7,137 nt of DNA from Syntrophothermus sp. UBA1445 (GTDB taxonomy: Bacteria; Bacillota; Syntrophomonadia; Syntrophomonadales; DTU052): NCBI GenBank assembly GCA_002329495.1, contig DCTH01000174.1:1-7137 (forward strand), given 5' to 3'. Position 1 is the first letter of the stretch; each line of letters starts with the position of its first letter. The notes beneath the pieces were generated by a model. It was not told where the DNA came from and ran no database searches. It saw only the letters and a list, made by a program, of their open reading frames with translations. Made by a program: the position numbers and the translations under genes. This document shows, in pieces, positions 1 through 6,800 of the stretch.

Positions 1-826
1 CACAGGCCAACCCTGCTGACTGATGAGTGCTGTCCATGAAGGTTTCATACTCCGCATGGCGGGCTTTCACCAGATCGGTTCCGGCCACAGGATGAACCCA
101 TTCAGTAAAACCTTGTTCATCAAAGTAGGCCAAGATATCCTGGGCCTTTAACCCCTTATCCCAGGGAAAGGTGAGTTTTTTTGTGCCCGGCTGAAAATAG
201 TAGGTTACGTGACATTGGGCACATACCAGGGAGCGCATTTCCTGATTGGTGAGTTTATCAATACTACGGCCCTGCCGTTCCAGGGCCTCAATCAGGGCTG
301 GGCGAGTAATACACAGTTCCCCGGTTTTCGAGTCGTGACAATCCACGCAGCCGATAGGCTCGGTGATTTGTCCTTTGATTTCGTCAAAGGACATCAGATA
401 GTATTGGTCCCCATATTTCTGTATAACCTCGGGAGATTGGGTTGATTTACAGGTGAAACAGGCCGCACCGGACTTCTGCCGGGCGGGATCAATTGAGGTG
501 ACATCCTCAATTGAATAGAGGTGCCCCCGGGGCTCGTTGAATTCCGCGGCAAACCCGGTTCCCGCATAAATGACTTGCATATAAGGCTTGGTTTCAAAAT
601 GAGATGGATGGCTGGAATTTCCCATATTGGCCTGATAGCTATCCCAATGCGCGGGATATAACTTGCCCCATACGGCTGAATTGCTTTCCTGGCCCGCAGT
701 TTCGACCTGGAGTCCTTCAAAGGCGACCTGATTGTGACGGTTAAAGAAGAAAACACCCGTCGAGACCACAACGATAACGGCGATGGCTGCCAGTAGAACC
801 AGGTTTTTAATTTTCGATGCTTCCAA
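1..826 (-). CDS. nrfA: Cytochrome c nitrite reductase, catalytic subunit (ammonia-forming), 3' end outside window
   Basis: NrfA reduces nitrite to ammonium with six electrons, outside the cytoplasmic membrane, as the catalytic partner of NrfH. Numbering from an ATG at 835, the translation shows an N-terminal hydrophobic anchor (about 11-31), the catalytic-site arginine in PRGH (R103), the diagnostic lysine-ligated heme 1 motif CFTCK (126-130), CVDCH for heme 2 (163-167), CAQCH for heme 3 (205-209) followed by the active-site tyrosine in TYYF (Y212), and the first Cys of heme 4 at residue 278, where the window ends. Full-length NrfA is usually about 480-520 residues, so about half is present. 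The ATG at 835 abuts AGGAG and cannot be served by it; the TTG at 826, nine bases downstream, is the better start. The gene follows nrfH closely, so both form one operon. T211 and R259 stand where E. coli NrfA has calcium ligands Glu215 and Gln263, as in the calcium-independent subclass. Identification is secure. Confidence 0.96.
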   Translation of the reverse strand, partial: MEASKIKNLVLLAAIAVIVVVSTGVFFFNRHNQVAFEGLQVETAGQESNSAVWGKLYPAHWDSYQANMGNSSHPSHFETKPYMQVIYAGTGFAAEFNEPRGHLYSIEDVTSIDPARQKSGAACFTCKSTQSPEVIQKYGDQYYLMSFDEIKGQITEPIGCVDCHDSKTGELCITRPALIEALERQGRSIDKLTNQEMRSLVCAQCHVTYYFQPGTKKLTFPWDKGLKAQDILAYFDEQGFTEWVHPVAGTDLVKARHAEYETFMDSTHQSAGLAC

Positions 827-829
827 ACC

Positions 830-842
830 GATCATCTCCTTT
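830..842 (-). promoter_or_regulatory. Extended ribosome binding site of nrfA
   Basis: Read on the minus strand this is AAAGGAGATGATC, which matches the complement of the typical 16S rRNA 3' end (AAAGGAGGTGATC) at 12 of 13 positions. It lies between the nrfH stop codon (TAG at 846-844) and the TTG at 826. Because an ATG is embedded in the site itself, automated callers may take 835 as the start. The spacing favours the TTG. Confidence 0.6.
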
Positions 843-843
843 G

Positions 844-1263
844 CTATTTGGGATGGACAGTGTTCCGATGGCACTCGAAGCAATAGGTGCCATTATTTTG
901 GCTCGTATCACCAACATGTCCCATAATACCACCGTGACAACGCAGGCAATTGCCCTGTAAGACCTTCTTGCTAAGATCAGTGGCGCGAATTTCGGTAGGG
1001 ATGGTATTGGTAACGACACGATAGACATCCCGGGTGCCGGTTATTGCGGCATACATGCTGCCCGTAACCAGACCGTGCGGGTCGTGACAGTCTCCGCAAT
1101 TGGCTTTCTGAGCATGGGGAGAGTGCAGATAGGTATTCACCTGGTAATCCATGGCATGACACTTACCACAAAATTTTGCTTCGGCTAAACCCAGGGCCGG
1201 CAACTTGATCAGCAGCATCCCGGAAAAACCTAATACTGCCAGTGCGGCTACCCATTTCAACAT
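844..1263 (-). CDS. nrfH: Tetraheme cytochrome c, menaquinol dehydrogenase of nitrite reductase
   Basis: NrfH is the membrane-anchored NapC/NirT-family quinol dehydrogenase that oxidises menaquinol and passes electrons to NrfA. The 139-residue protein has one N-terminal hydrophobic helix (about 4-25) and four heme c motifs: CGKCH (32-36), CGDCH (56-60), CLRCH (106-110) and CFECH (128-132). The first belongs to the CxxCHxM signature of NrfH, with M38 as the probable axial ligand of heme 1. D79 in a GTRD stretch is in the region of the quinol-site aspartate of characterised NrfH. Length is slightly below the usual 150-160. The start is uncertain: ATG 1263 lies 22 bases from the only good AGGAG (1286-1290), while an in-frame CTG at 1275 (adding LYKK before M) is 10 bases from it. 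The nrfA ribosome binding site lies directly after the stop, so the two are co-translated from one operon. A lone TATACT on the minus strand (1358-1353) could be a -10 box, but no convincing -35 is visible. Confidence 0.95.
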   Translation of the reverse strand: MLKWVAALAVLGFSGMLLIKLPALGLAEAKFCGKCHAMDYQVNTYLHSPHAQKANCGDCHDPHGLVTGSMYAAITGTRDVYRVVTNTIPTEIRATDLSKKVLQGNCLRCHGGIMGHVGDTSQNNGTYCFECHRNTVHPK

Positions 1264-1414
1264 CTTTTTATACAGTTCGCATCATCTCCTGAGGAAGTAA
1301 TTCCCTTTAGATGCATCACTAACTGGTGTATTTCATTCAGACGTGTAGCTACAGTATATGAAAGAAATATGGTATCCGTTATCCTTTGGTGGGAGGTGAT
1401 GTCAGGTCCAGTCT

Positions 1415-1525
1415 TTATTTCTCTATTCTACATACGGTAGATATTACCTTCATTTCCTTAACCCTTAAAAAAGGCCGCATTTCTGCGGCTATCGTTTTAT
1501 CGTCTTCTACCAGTAAGATTTTCAT
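1415..1525 (-). pseudogene. Truncated N-terminus of a two-component response regulator
   Basis: The 36-codon frame begins MKILLVEDDKTIAAEM, the standard first beta strand and acidic pocket (E7-D8-D9) of a receiver domain, then continues to a TAA without reaching the phospho-acceptor aspartate expected near residue 52. A full response regulator is about 220-240 residues, so this is a remnant. It has a plausible ribosome binding site (AAAAGGA, about 10 bases before the ATG). Its start overlaps the stop of a 34-codon frame upstream by ATGA. A terminator-like hairpin lies within codons 12-20, and nothing after about residue 29 looks like a receiver domain. The match rests on a short but highly characteristic sequence. 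An alternative is a leader peptide that resembles a receiver start by chance. Confidence 0.55.
1467..1489 (-). terminator. Intrinsic (Rho-independent) terminator facing nrfHA
   Basis: On the minus strand the sequence is GCCGCA-GAAA-TGCGGC followed by C and six T residues. That is a perfect 6-bp stem, five of six pairs G-C, with a GAAA (GNRA-type) tetraloop and a U-tract. The plus-strand reading has the A-run before the stem and only a weak TTTT after it, so the terminator works right to left. It would stop transcription arriving from about 1525-1700 before it reaches nrfH, isolating nrfHA or allowing attenuation. It lies inside the response-regulator remnant. Confidence 0.6.
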
Positions 1526-1626
1526 CGTACACCCGTCCTTTTTATCCCCGAGTTTGACAGTCGAGGTTCCATGAACTCAGTTCTATCGACCTGAATAAAG
1601 AAGCTGGTGTATAATCCGCGCATCAT
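1522..1626 (-). CDS. Possible small ORF (34 aa) overlapping the response-regulator start
   Basis: The frame runs ATG ATG CGC ... CGA TGA and encodes 34 residues beginning MMRGLYTSFF. An AGGA stands 8 bases before the first ATG, and the TGA overlaps the ATG of the response-regulator remnant in the arrangement ATGA, which usually marks translational coupling in operons. I do not recognise the peptide. It has no signal peptide or membrane helix, and it could be the tail of a decayed upstream gene, a leader peptide, or chance. The ribosome binding site and the 4-base overlap are the only support. Confidence 0.2.
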   Translation of the reverse strand: MMRGLYTSFFIQVDRTEFMEPRLSNSGIKRTGVR

Positions 1627-1696
1627 CGTCACTATCCTGTCTCATGATATACTGAATTAATAATGCAAACAAACAAATTGGATTGAGGGCATAGTT

Positions 1697-1720
1697 GAAT
1701 TACGAAATTCGTTAAGTTCA
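1697..1720. promoter_or_regulatory. AT-rich dyad upstream of zupT, candidate operator
   Basis: The core ACGAA-A-TTCGT (1702-1712) is a perfect 5-bp inverted repeat. The flanks TGAATT on the left and TAAGTTCA on the right extend the symmetry if two single-base bulges are allowed. The site lies about 95 bases upstream of the zupT start. ZIP and other metal-uptake genes are commonly repressed by Zur, Fur or MntR at such dyads, and ATTACGA (1699-1705 region) resembles one half of a Zur box. The full arrangement does not match a known consensus, so no regulator is assigned. Confidence 0.25.
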
Positions 1721-1806
1721 GCGGCTGGGCTGGGCCTGAGGGGCCTGGGGTTCATTTTTGTCAAAGGCGATTTGAAGACTTATTTGATAACGGAAGGAAG
1801 ATTGGT

Positions 1807-2616
1807 TTGGAATTCTCAAATGTTCTGTTCGCATTTGCGGTAACGCTTTTTGCCGGTCTTGCCACTGGAATTGGCAGTGCGCTTGCGTTGCTTGCCAGAA
1901 AGACCAGTACCAAATTTCTGTCCCTGGCCCTGGGTTTTTCAGCCGGGATCATGCTTTATGTGTCTTTCGTAGAAATACTGGTGGAAGGCAGAGCGTCTTT
2001 AATAACGGTTCTTGGTACAAAGGGCGGATCATGGGCTGCAGTGGGTGCCTTCTTTTTTGGTATATTGTTGATTGCGATAATCGACAATTTGGTGCCTTCT
2101 ACAGAGAATCCCCATGAAGTACATACCGTCGAAGAAATGGATGGAAGCAGCGAAACTCATAAATCAAAGCTAATGAGAATGGGACTGTTTACCGCATTAG
2201 CGGTCGGAATTCATAACTTCCCGGAAGGAATCGCGACCTTCGTAGCTGCACTTGGTGATCCTGGTCTTGGCTTAGCGGTGGCTTTCGCCATCGCCATGCA
2301 TAATATTCCGGAAGGTATTGCGGTTGCTGTGCCGGTGTTCTATGCAACGGGCAGCAGGAAAAAAGCCTTCAAATTATCGTTTTTATCAGGAATGTCAGAA
2401 CCCGCAGGAGCTCTGCTGGGTTACTTTCTGCTGCTCCAGTTTTTTACTGATGCCATGTTTGGTTTTGTTTTTGCCGCCGTAGCAGGAATAATGGTATATA
2501 TTAGCCTTGATGAACTGCTCCCCGCCGCCAGAGAATACGGGGAGCATCATCTATCCATTGGTGGTCTGGTTATCGGGATGGCGGTAATGGCGGGTAGCCT
2601 TTTATTGTTTATCTAA
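1807..2616 (+). CDS. zupT: ZIP-family divalent metal transporter, ZupT type
   Basis: ZupT-type ZIP proteins import Zn2+ and often Fe2+ or Mn2+ across the cytoplasmic membrane. This 269-residue protein matches the family length (E. coli ZupT is 257) and shows eight likely membrane segments, roughly 5-30, 36-58, 74-96, 124-146, 152-178, 188-210, 214-233 and 250-269. The binuclear metal site motifs are both intact: HNFPEG (136-141) in the fourth segment and HNIPEG (165-170) in the fifth, with E198 in SGMSEPAG in the sixth. A hydrophilic loop (about 97-122) between segments three and four contains two His and many acidic residues, as in other ZIPs. The start is TTG at 1807, six bases after GGAAGGAAG (1792-1800); no in-frame ATG is better placed. 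It stands alone, divergent from nrfHA and convergent with the SLH gene. A dyad about 95 bases upstream may be its operator. Confidence 0.93.
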   Translation: MEFSNVLFAFAVTLFAGLATGIGSALALLARKTSTKFLSLALGFSAGIMLYVSFVEILVEGRASLITVLGTKGGSWAAVGAFFFGILLIAIIDNLVPSTENPHEVHTVEEMDGSSETHKSKLMRMGLFTALAVGIHNFPEGIATFVAALGDPGLGLAVAFAIAMHNIPEGIAVAVPVFYATGSRKKAFKLSFLSGMSEPAGALLGYFLLLQFFTDAMFGFVFAAVAGIMVYISLDELLPAAREYGEHHLSIGGLVIGMAVMAGSLLLFI

Positions 2617-2785
2617 TTTGGTCAAGCCCCAACTGGACGCCAGCTTCGTTCACTCCGCCAGCTAAGACTGGGCATCGGCCAACCATGGAACACCGCCATG
2701 AAGCATCATCGCAAGAATATCGGGAAGAGCGCTAAGCCCTTTGGCGACTCCCAACACCGGTATGCCACTCACCGGCAATTGTTGT
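2617..2785. other. Convergent intergenic region, possible residue of a longer SLH gene
   Basis: This 169-base gap separates the 3' ends of zupT and the SLH gene. Neither side has a hairpin followed by a T-run; the inverted repeat CCGGT/ACCGG near 2757-2776 lacks a U-tract. On the minus strand a second frame, shifted relative to the SLH gene, stays open from about 2800 to a stop at 2664-2662 and encodes a hydrophobic stretch containing PVSGIPVLGVAKGLSALPD. It may be a frameshifted tail or the end of an unrelated sequence joined here. No gene is called. Confidence 0.3.
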
Positions 2786-3829
2786 TCAGCAATCGACGAT
2801 GCTTGCTCCGGGAGGTTCAGGTGGGTTTCCTGGTAGCACTGGATCACCAGAATTTCCCGATCCACCGCCTCCTCCGGAGACTGGCGGTTGAGGTGGAGAT
2901 GGTTCGTCATCCGCCACGAAATCTTCCGGCTCAAATCCTGCTTTTTCGATGATCAGTTCGCCCAGGTCACAGCCGGTGACCGTTATCTTGCCCGGGCCAC
3001 CACCTCGGATGAAGGTCCGCCCGGTTACGATTACATTCTCCAGCGTGACCTCTCCCTCGCCGATGCCTGGTGCCAGATAAAGGTTGCCGTTGATCTTCAT
3101 ATTTGAGAGCATCACCCCCGGGGTATTGATGACACAGTTGCCATCGACATCTCCGCTGTAATTGCCGGCCGTATTTATAAAGAGCTTTACTATGTTGTCC
3201 AGCATCTGCACCGCCTCAGCGCGGCTTAACCTTCCTTCAGGGTCGAACAGATTCGGACCGCGTCCTTTAATATATCCTTCGGCCTCCAGGTCAAAGACCG
3301 CTTCCCGGGCCCACTCCGGGATGTTCGTATCCTTAAAACTTGACTGGAATCCTGCTTCCCGAGTTACGACGAACACATTCTTAAACAGCACCGCGGCTTC
3401 GGCCCGGGTCAGGGGGTCATTGGGCCGCGCCCGACGCTGTCCGTTACTGTCCAGACTGCCCAGCAATATCCCCTGGGCATAGGCTCTTTTAAGCACCTCA
3501 TAATACCAGTCACCGTCTTTAACGTCGATGAACGGGTTGTCGGCGGTCTCACTGTAACCTACAACTTTAATCAGAATAGCTGCCAATTGAGCACGGGTAA
3601 CCGCTTCCTGGGGATAAAACCGATTGCCATCACCCTGTACGACTCCCCGGCTGTTCCAGTTGTTAATGGCTGTTTTGGCCCAAAAATCGCCTGTGACATC
3701 GATAAACGAACGGTTTGGCAGTTCTTTTTTATCGCCACCTGCGGCCTGTACCGGACCGGCGGCAGCGACAAGGCACACCGCCAGCAGCAGCACAATGACT
3801 CCAATATTCCGTAACAGTTGCTTTTTCAT
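2786..3829 (-). CDS. Secreted protein with three S-layer homology (SLH) domains
   Basis: SLH domains bind pyruvylated secondary cell-wall polymer and hold proteins on the Gram-positive surface. The 347-residue product has a classic signal peptide (KK at 2-3, hydrophobic 9-24, probable cleavage after VQA at 27-29). Three SLH domains follow: about 42-92 (FIDV...FYPQEAVTRAQLA), 99-155 (FIDV...LTRAEAA) and 165-216 (FKDT...LSRAEAV). Residues 224-297 form a beta-rich segment (GDVDGNCVINTPGV, LYLAPGIGEGEVTL, IRGGG) of a type I recall after SLH domains in Peptococcaceae surface proteins. The C-terminus is a Pro/Gly linker (309-341) ending abruptly in IVDC. A linker leading nowhere suggests truncation. 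AGGAGG lies 8 bases before the ATG, so the start is certain. The gene follows the large surface protein by 50 bases without a terminator, probably in one operon. Partner or ligand is unknown. Confidence 0.92.
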   Translation of the reverse strand: MKKQLLRNIGVIVLLLAVCLVAAAGPVQAAGGDKKELPNRSFIDVTGDFWAKTAINNWNSRGVVQGDGNRFYPQEAVTRAQLAAILIKVVGYSETADNPFIDVKDGDWYYEVLKRAYAQGILLGSLDSNGQRRARPNDPLTRAEAAVLFKNVFVVTREAGFQSSFKDTNIPEWAREAVFDLEAEGYIKGRGPNLFDPEGRLSRAEAVQMLDNIVKLFINTAGNYSGDVDGNCVINTPGVMLSNMKINGNLYLAPGIGEGEVTLENVIVTGRTFIRGGGPGKITVTGCDLGELIIEKAGFEPEDFVADDEPSPPQPPVSGGGGGSGNSGDPVLPGNPPEPPGASIVDC

Positions 3830-3851
3830 GGTTTCTGCCTCCTCAAAATGT

Positions 3852-3861
3852 CCTTTAAAGG
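3852..3861. repeat. Perfect 10-bp palindrome between the two surface genes
   Basis: CCTTTAAAGG is a perfect palindrome lying in the 50-base gap between the large surface protein and the SLH gene, about 9 bases upstream of the SLH ribosome binding site. It is too short and too AT-centred to be a terminator and may be chance. Confidence 0.2.
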
Positions 3862-3879
3862 TTCGTCTTACTCAGACCC

Positions 3880-6800
3880 TTAGGACATGGTTTGATTAAC
3901 CGTTTTGTCGCTGTAAACCGTAGTCATATTGCCGCTTTGATCCTGATAAATCAGGTAGGCCCGGGCATACCATCTGTCGCCAGGATTGACGTCCAGCTTA
4001 CGAATATAGAACTGTTCGCTGGAATCGTTATTGATCCTGCCACGAATGGCAGAGGGAGTGTCCAGAGTAAGATCACCGACTGGAGGCGTGTTGGATCGCA
4101 ATATCATGATCCCGCTCTCCACCAGGATATAGCCGTCCGGTACCGCGCGGGTCGCAGTAAACATCATGGTCTTATTTATGGTGTCCGTCAGCACCTCGTC
4201 AGCCAAGGTAATGAATGGTGTCATAACCGGGAGGGAATCCTGGTCAACCATAACCGCAGTCATGGTCGTGGCCCTCTGTGGTGCATAGAAGGTAAAGGTA
4301 CTCTGGTAGCTTATCTTCTGGCCATCCTGTTCCCAGTGGCTGAAGACCTTTCCAGCCGAGGGCGTGTTGGCGACCACGGTCACCGGCATATCAAACTTGA
4401 ATTCACCGCTACTGCCGCCGGTCGAGAGGGTGCCTCCCACCACTGTAACCGTGTAAGTCTGTGCGGTTCTCTCAAACATCGGTTTTATAACCAGGTCAGA
4501 TGTTACCTTGCTGAAATCCTGATCCCACCCCTTGAATACATACCCGTACAGCGTTGGGTCAGGAGTTGGGGGGACGGCACTCCGGTCCCGGGCCACCCGG
4601 GATGACTGCAGGATACGGCCGCTCCGATCTTGGAAGATAACTGAAAACGAGGTGGTGCTGCTGGTTGGTTTCTTGTTGAATACTGCTCTTATATTGATCC
4701 CCAACCCCAGGTGAGACTCGTAAACCGGGCTGGTAGAAACGATGCTGGCAGTATCAACATCCTGCCAATAGGCGAAAGTATACCCTTCATCCGGAACCGC
4801 CGTTAAGCGGATGTCGGTGTTTTGATAATATGCGGCCTTATAACCGAAAGGCAGTTCAACCTCCTCATCATTAAGCCATACGGTACCGCCGCCCACCATC
4901 GTAACTTCTAGATAGCTCTTATTCATTGGTACGAAGCGGGGAGTCAGAGTCATGTCCCTCCGGGCACTGAAGTTATAGTTGGGCAGCGGTGATACCTGCA
5001 CCTCACCCTCATACCAACCATCGAAATTATAGCCAGAATCCGGGAGAGCCTCAAGAATCACCAGGTCATTGTAAAGGTAGGTTCCACCTCCGCCGATACT
5101 ACCGTTTTCAGCTGCAGTAAGGGTGATGTTGACCGGAGGAGATGCTTCATAAATAAAGCTATGTTCAAAAATCTGATCGCTCACAGTCACCTCGCAGGTA
5201 ACCTGCTCGGCTTCACCAGGAGCCAACTGATAACCTTTTATCAGGGGAGCCTCGAAGGTTACTGTGCCACCAACCCCTTCATAGGTATCAGGGGCTTTTA
5301 TCACATTGCCTTCGGTATCGTGGTAGTTTATGGTCACCGTGCCCAGGTACTCATAGAGACTTTTAAAGGTGGCTTCCACTACCAGGTTTTCCCGCGGCAT
5401 ATTAAACGAATACATCGGCGGGGTAACGGTCTGGGGCAGACCGTTAATAGTGAGACTATCCAGGACAAAGCCCGCTTCCGGAGTTATGGTTAGCAGTATA
5501 GCATCACCGCACTCGGCTTCCAGTTTATCAGCTGTGACCGTTCCTTTCACGGTAGGACTTATGTTAATCGAGTATAAGGTTGGGGGTATGGCGACGAATT
5601 TGTGACCTTTGTTATTGGCGTAGCTCTCAACGGCAGAGCCGGCCACACCGAATAACGTAAAATCCTTATTCACCCAATCAAACATATTGCTGCCCAAAGA
5701 CACGGTCTTCCGGTGGATGGTGGCCCTGGTCAGCGATGAATTGAATTGAAAGGCGTTGGAACCAATTGATCTGACAGTATCGGGAATATCGATCTCGGTC
5801 AGTTTATTGCTGGCAAAGGCCCTGTCTCCGATGGAACTGACACCGGGCGACAGGGTCAGGCTGGATATGTCGTTATACTCAAAGGCAGAGGACCCGATGG
5901 TGGTTACGCTGTCAGGTATAATAACGCTGACCAGATCATTACTGGCAAAGGCGTCGTCAGCGATAGAGGTTACGCTTTCCGGTATAGCAACGCTGGTGAT
6001 ATTGTTGTACTGAAAAACCCATGGACCGATGGAGGTAATACCATCAGGCAAGGTCACACTGGTCATATAGCAACTGCTGAAAGCACCATCACCGATGGAG
6101 TAAACACTGTCAGGGATGCTTAAACTGCCCAAGTTATTAAATTGAAAAGCTTCCGCTTCGATGGTAGTGATACCATGAGGGATCTCCAGTCCGGTAAGTT
6201 TTTTGCTCTCAAAAGCGGAGGCTCCAATCTCGAGAACCGGCTCGCCCCCGATAGTTTCAGGCAGGGCCAGGTATCCACCAGGTCCGGTGTAACCTGTTAT
6301 TTTTAATCCTCCCGCCACCGGGGTGGTCTGGAATTCGGAATTAATGGCGACAAAGTCAATACCGTTGCTGGTAGCGTAGGTTTCCACTGCAGAACCCGCT
6401 TTACCGTATATGGTTAGGCCAGCAGGATTAAGGTTAAAGATTTCTCTTCCCAGTGATACGGTTTCTCCCTGGATAGTCGCCTTGGTCAGAAGGTTATCGG
6501 AGAAAGCCCCTATACCAATCGAGGTAACGCTCTGGGGTATAGTTACCTGAGCCAGTTTGTTACTGGCGAAAGCTGCCGCACCAATGGATTTCACACTGTT
6601 TGGAATGGAGTAATCGGTTAGCCGGTTTTGCGCAAAGGCACTGGGTCCAATTGTGGTAACCCCTTTATGTATGGATATGCTCGTCAACTGGTTGCCGTAA
6701 AAAGCTCCCTTGCTGATGGATGTAACGCCGGTTGGTATGGTAACCGATGATAGTTTGTTCAGACCGAATGCATCGTCGCCGATATAATTTACGCTGGCAG

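Larger units (their letters stand above)
1264..1806. other. Long region without an intact large gene between divergent nrfHA and zupT
   Basis: This 543-base stretch separates two divergent genes. On the minus strand it holds a response-regulator start remnant (1525-1415), an intrinsic terminator within it, and a small overlapping ORF (1626-1522). The 150 bases directly upstream of nrfH contain the nrfH ribosome binding site and a possible -10 box (TATACT, 1358-1353), but no clear FNR, NarL or Fur-type site. The zupT-proximal part contains an AT-rich dyad around 1697-1720, a G-rich stretch (1721-1750), and a TTGTCA at 1758-1763 followed after 17 bases by a poor -10 (TATTTG). No tRNA or other RNA gene was seen. 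Confidence 0.5.

Noticed and set aside
394..771. 125-codon frame on the minus strand inside nrfA
   Set aside because: It lies in another frame of the heme-motif-bearing nrfA sequence and has no recognisable protein features.
1265..1414. Open minus-strand stretch of about 50 codons just upstream of and into the nrfH start
   Set aside because: It has no clear start and no recognisable similarity; it could not be read as a continuation of the response-regulator remnant.
1386..1574. 62-codon plus-strand frame in the intergenic region
   Set aside because: It starts at a TTG without a suitable ribosome binding site, is antisense to the response-regulator remnant, and has no recognisable features.
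1758..1786. TTGTCA, 17 bases, TATTTG as a zupT promoter
   Set aside because: The -35 is good but the -10 matches only three of six positions, and the implied transcript start would fall on the ribosome binding site.
2757..2776. Inverted repeat CCGGT/ACCGG after the SLH gene as a terminator
   Set aside because: No T-run follows on either strand and the stem is only five base pairs.
2698..2952. 84-codon plus-strand frame downstream of zupT
   Set aside because: It runs antisense into the SLH gene, has Arg/His-rich composition typical of a shadow frame, and no ribosome binding site.
3892..4605. 237-codon plus-strand frame opposite the large surface gene
   Set aside because: The minus-strand frame has clear domain structure throughout; this one is a shadow with no recognisable features.
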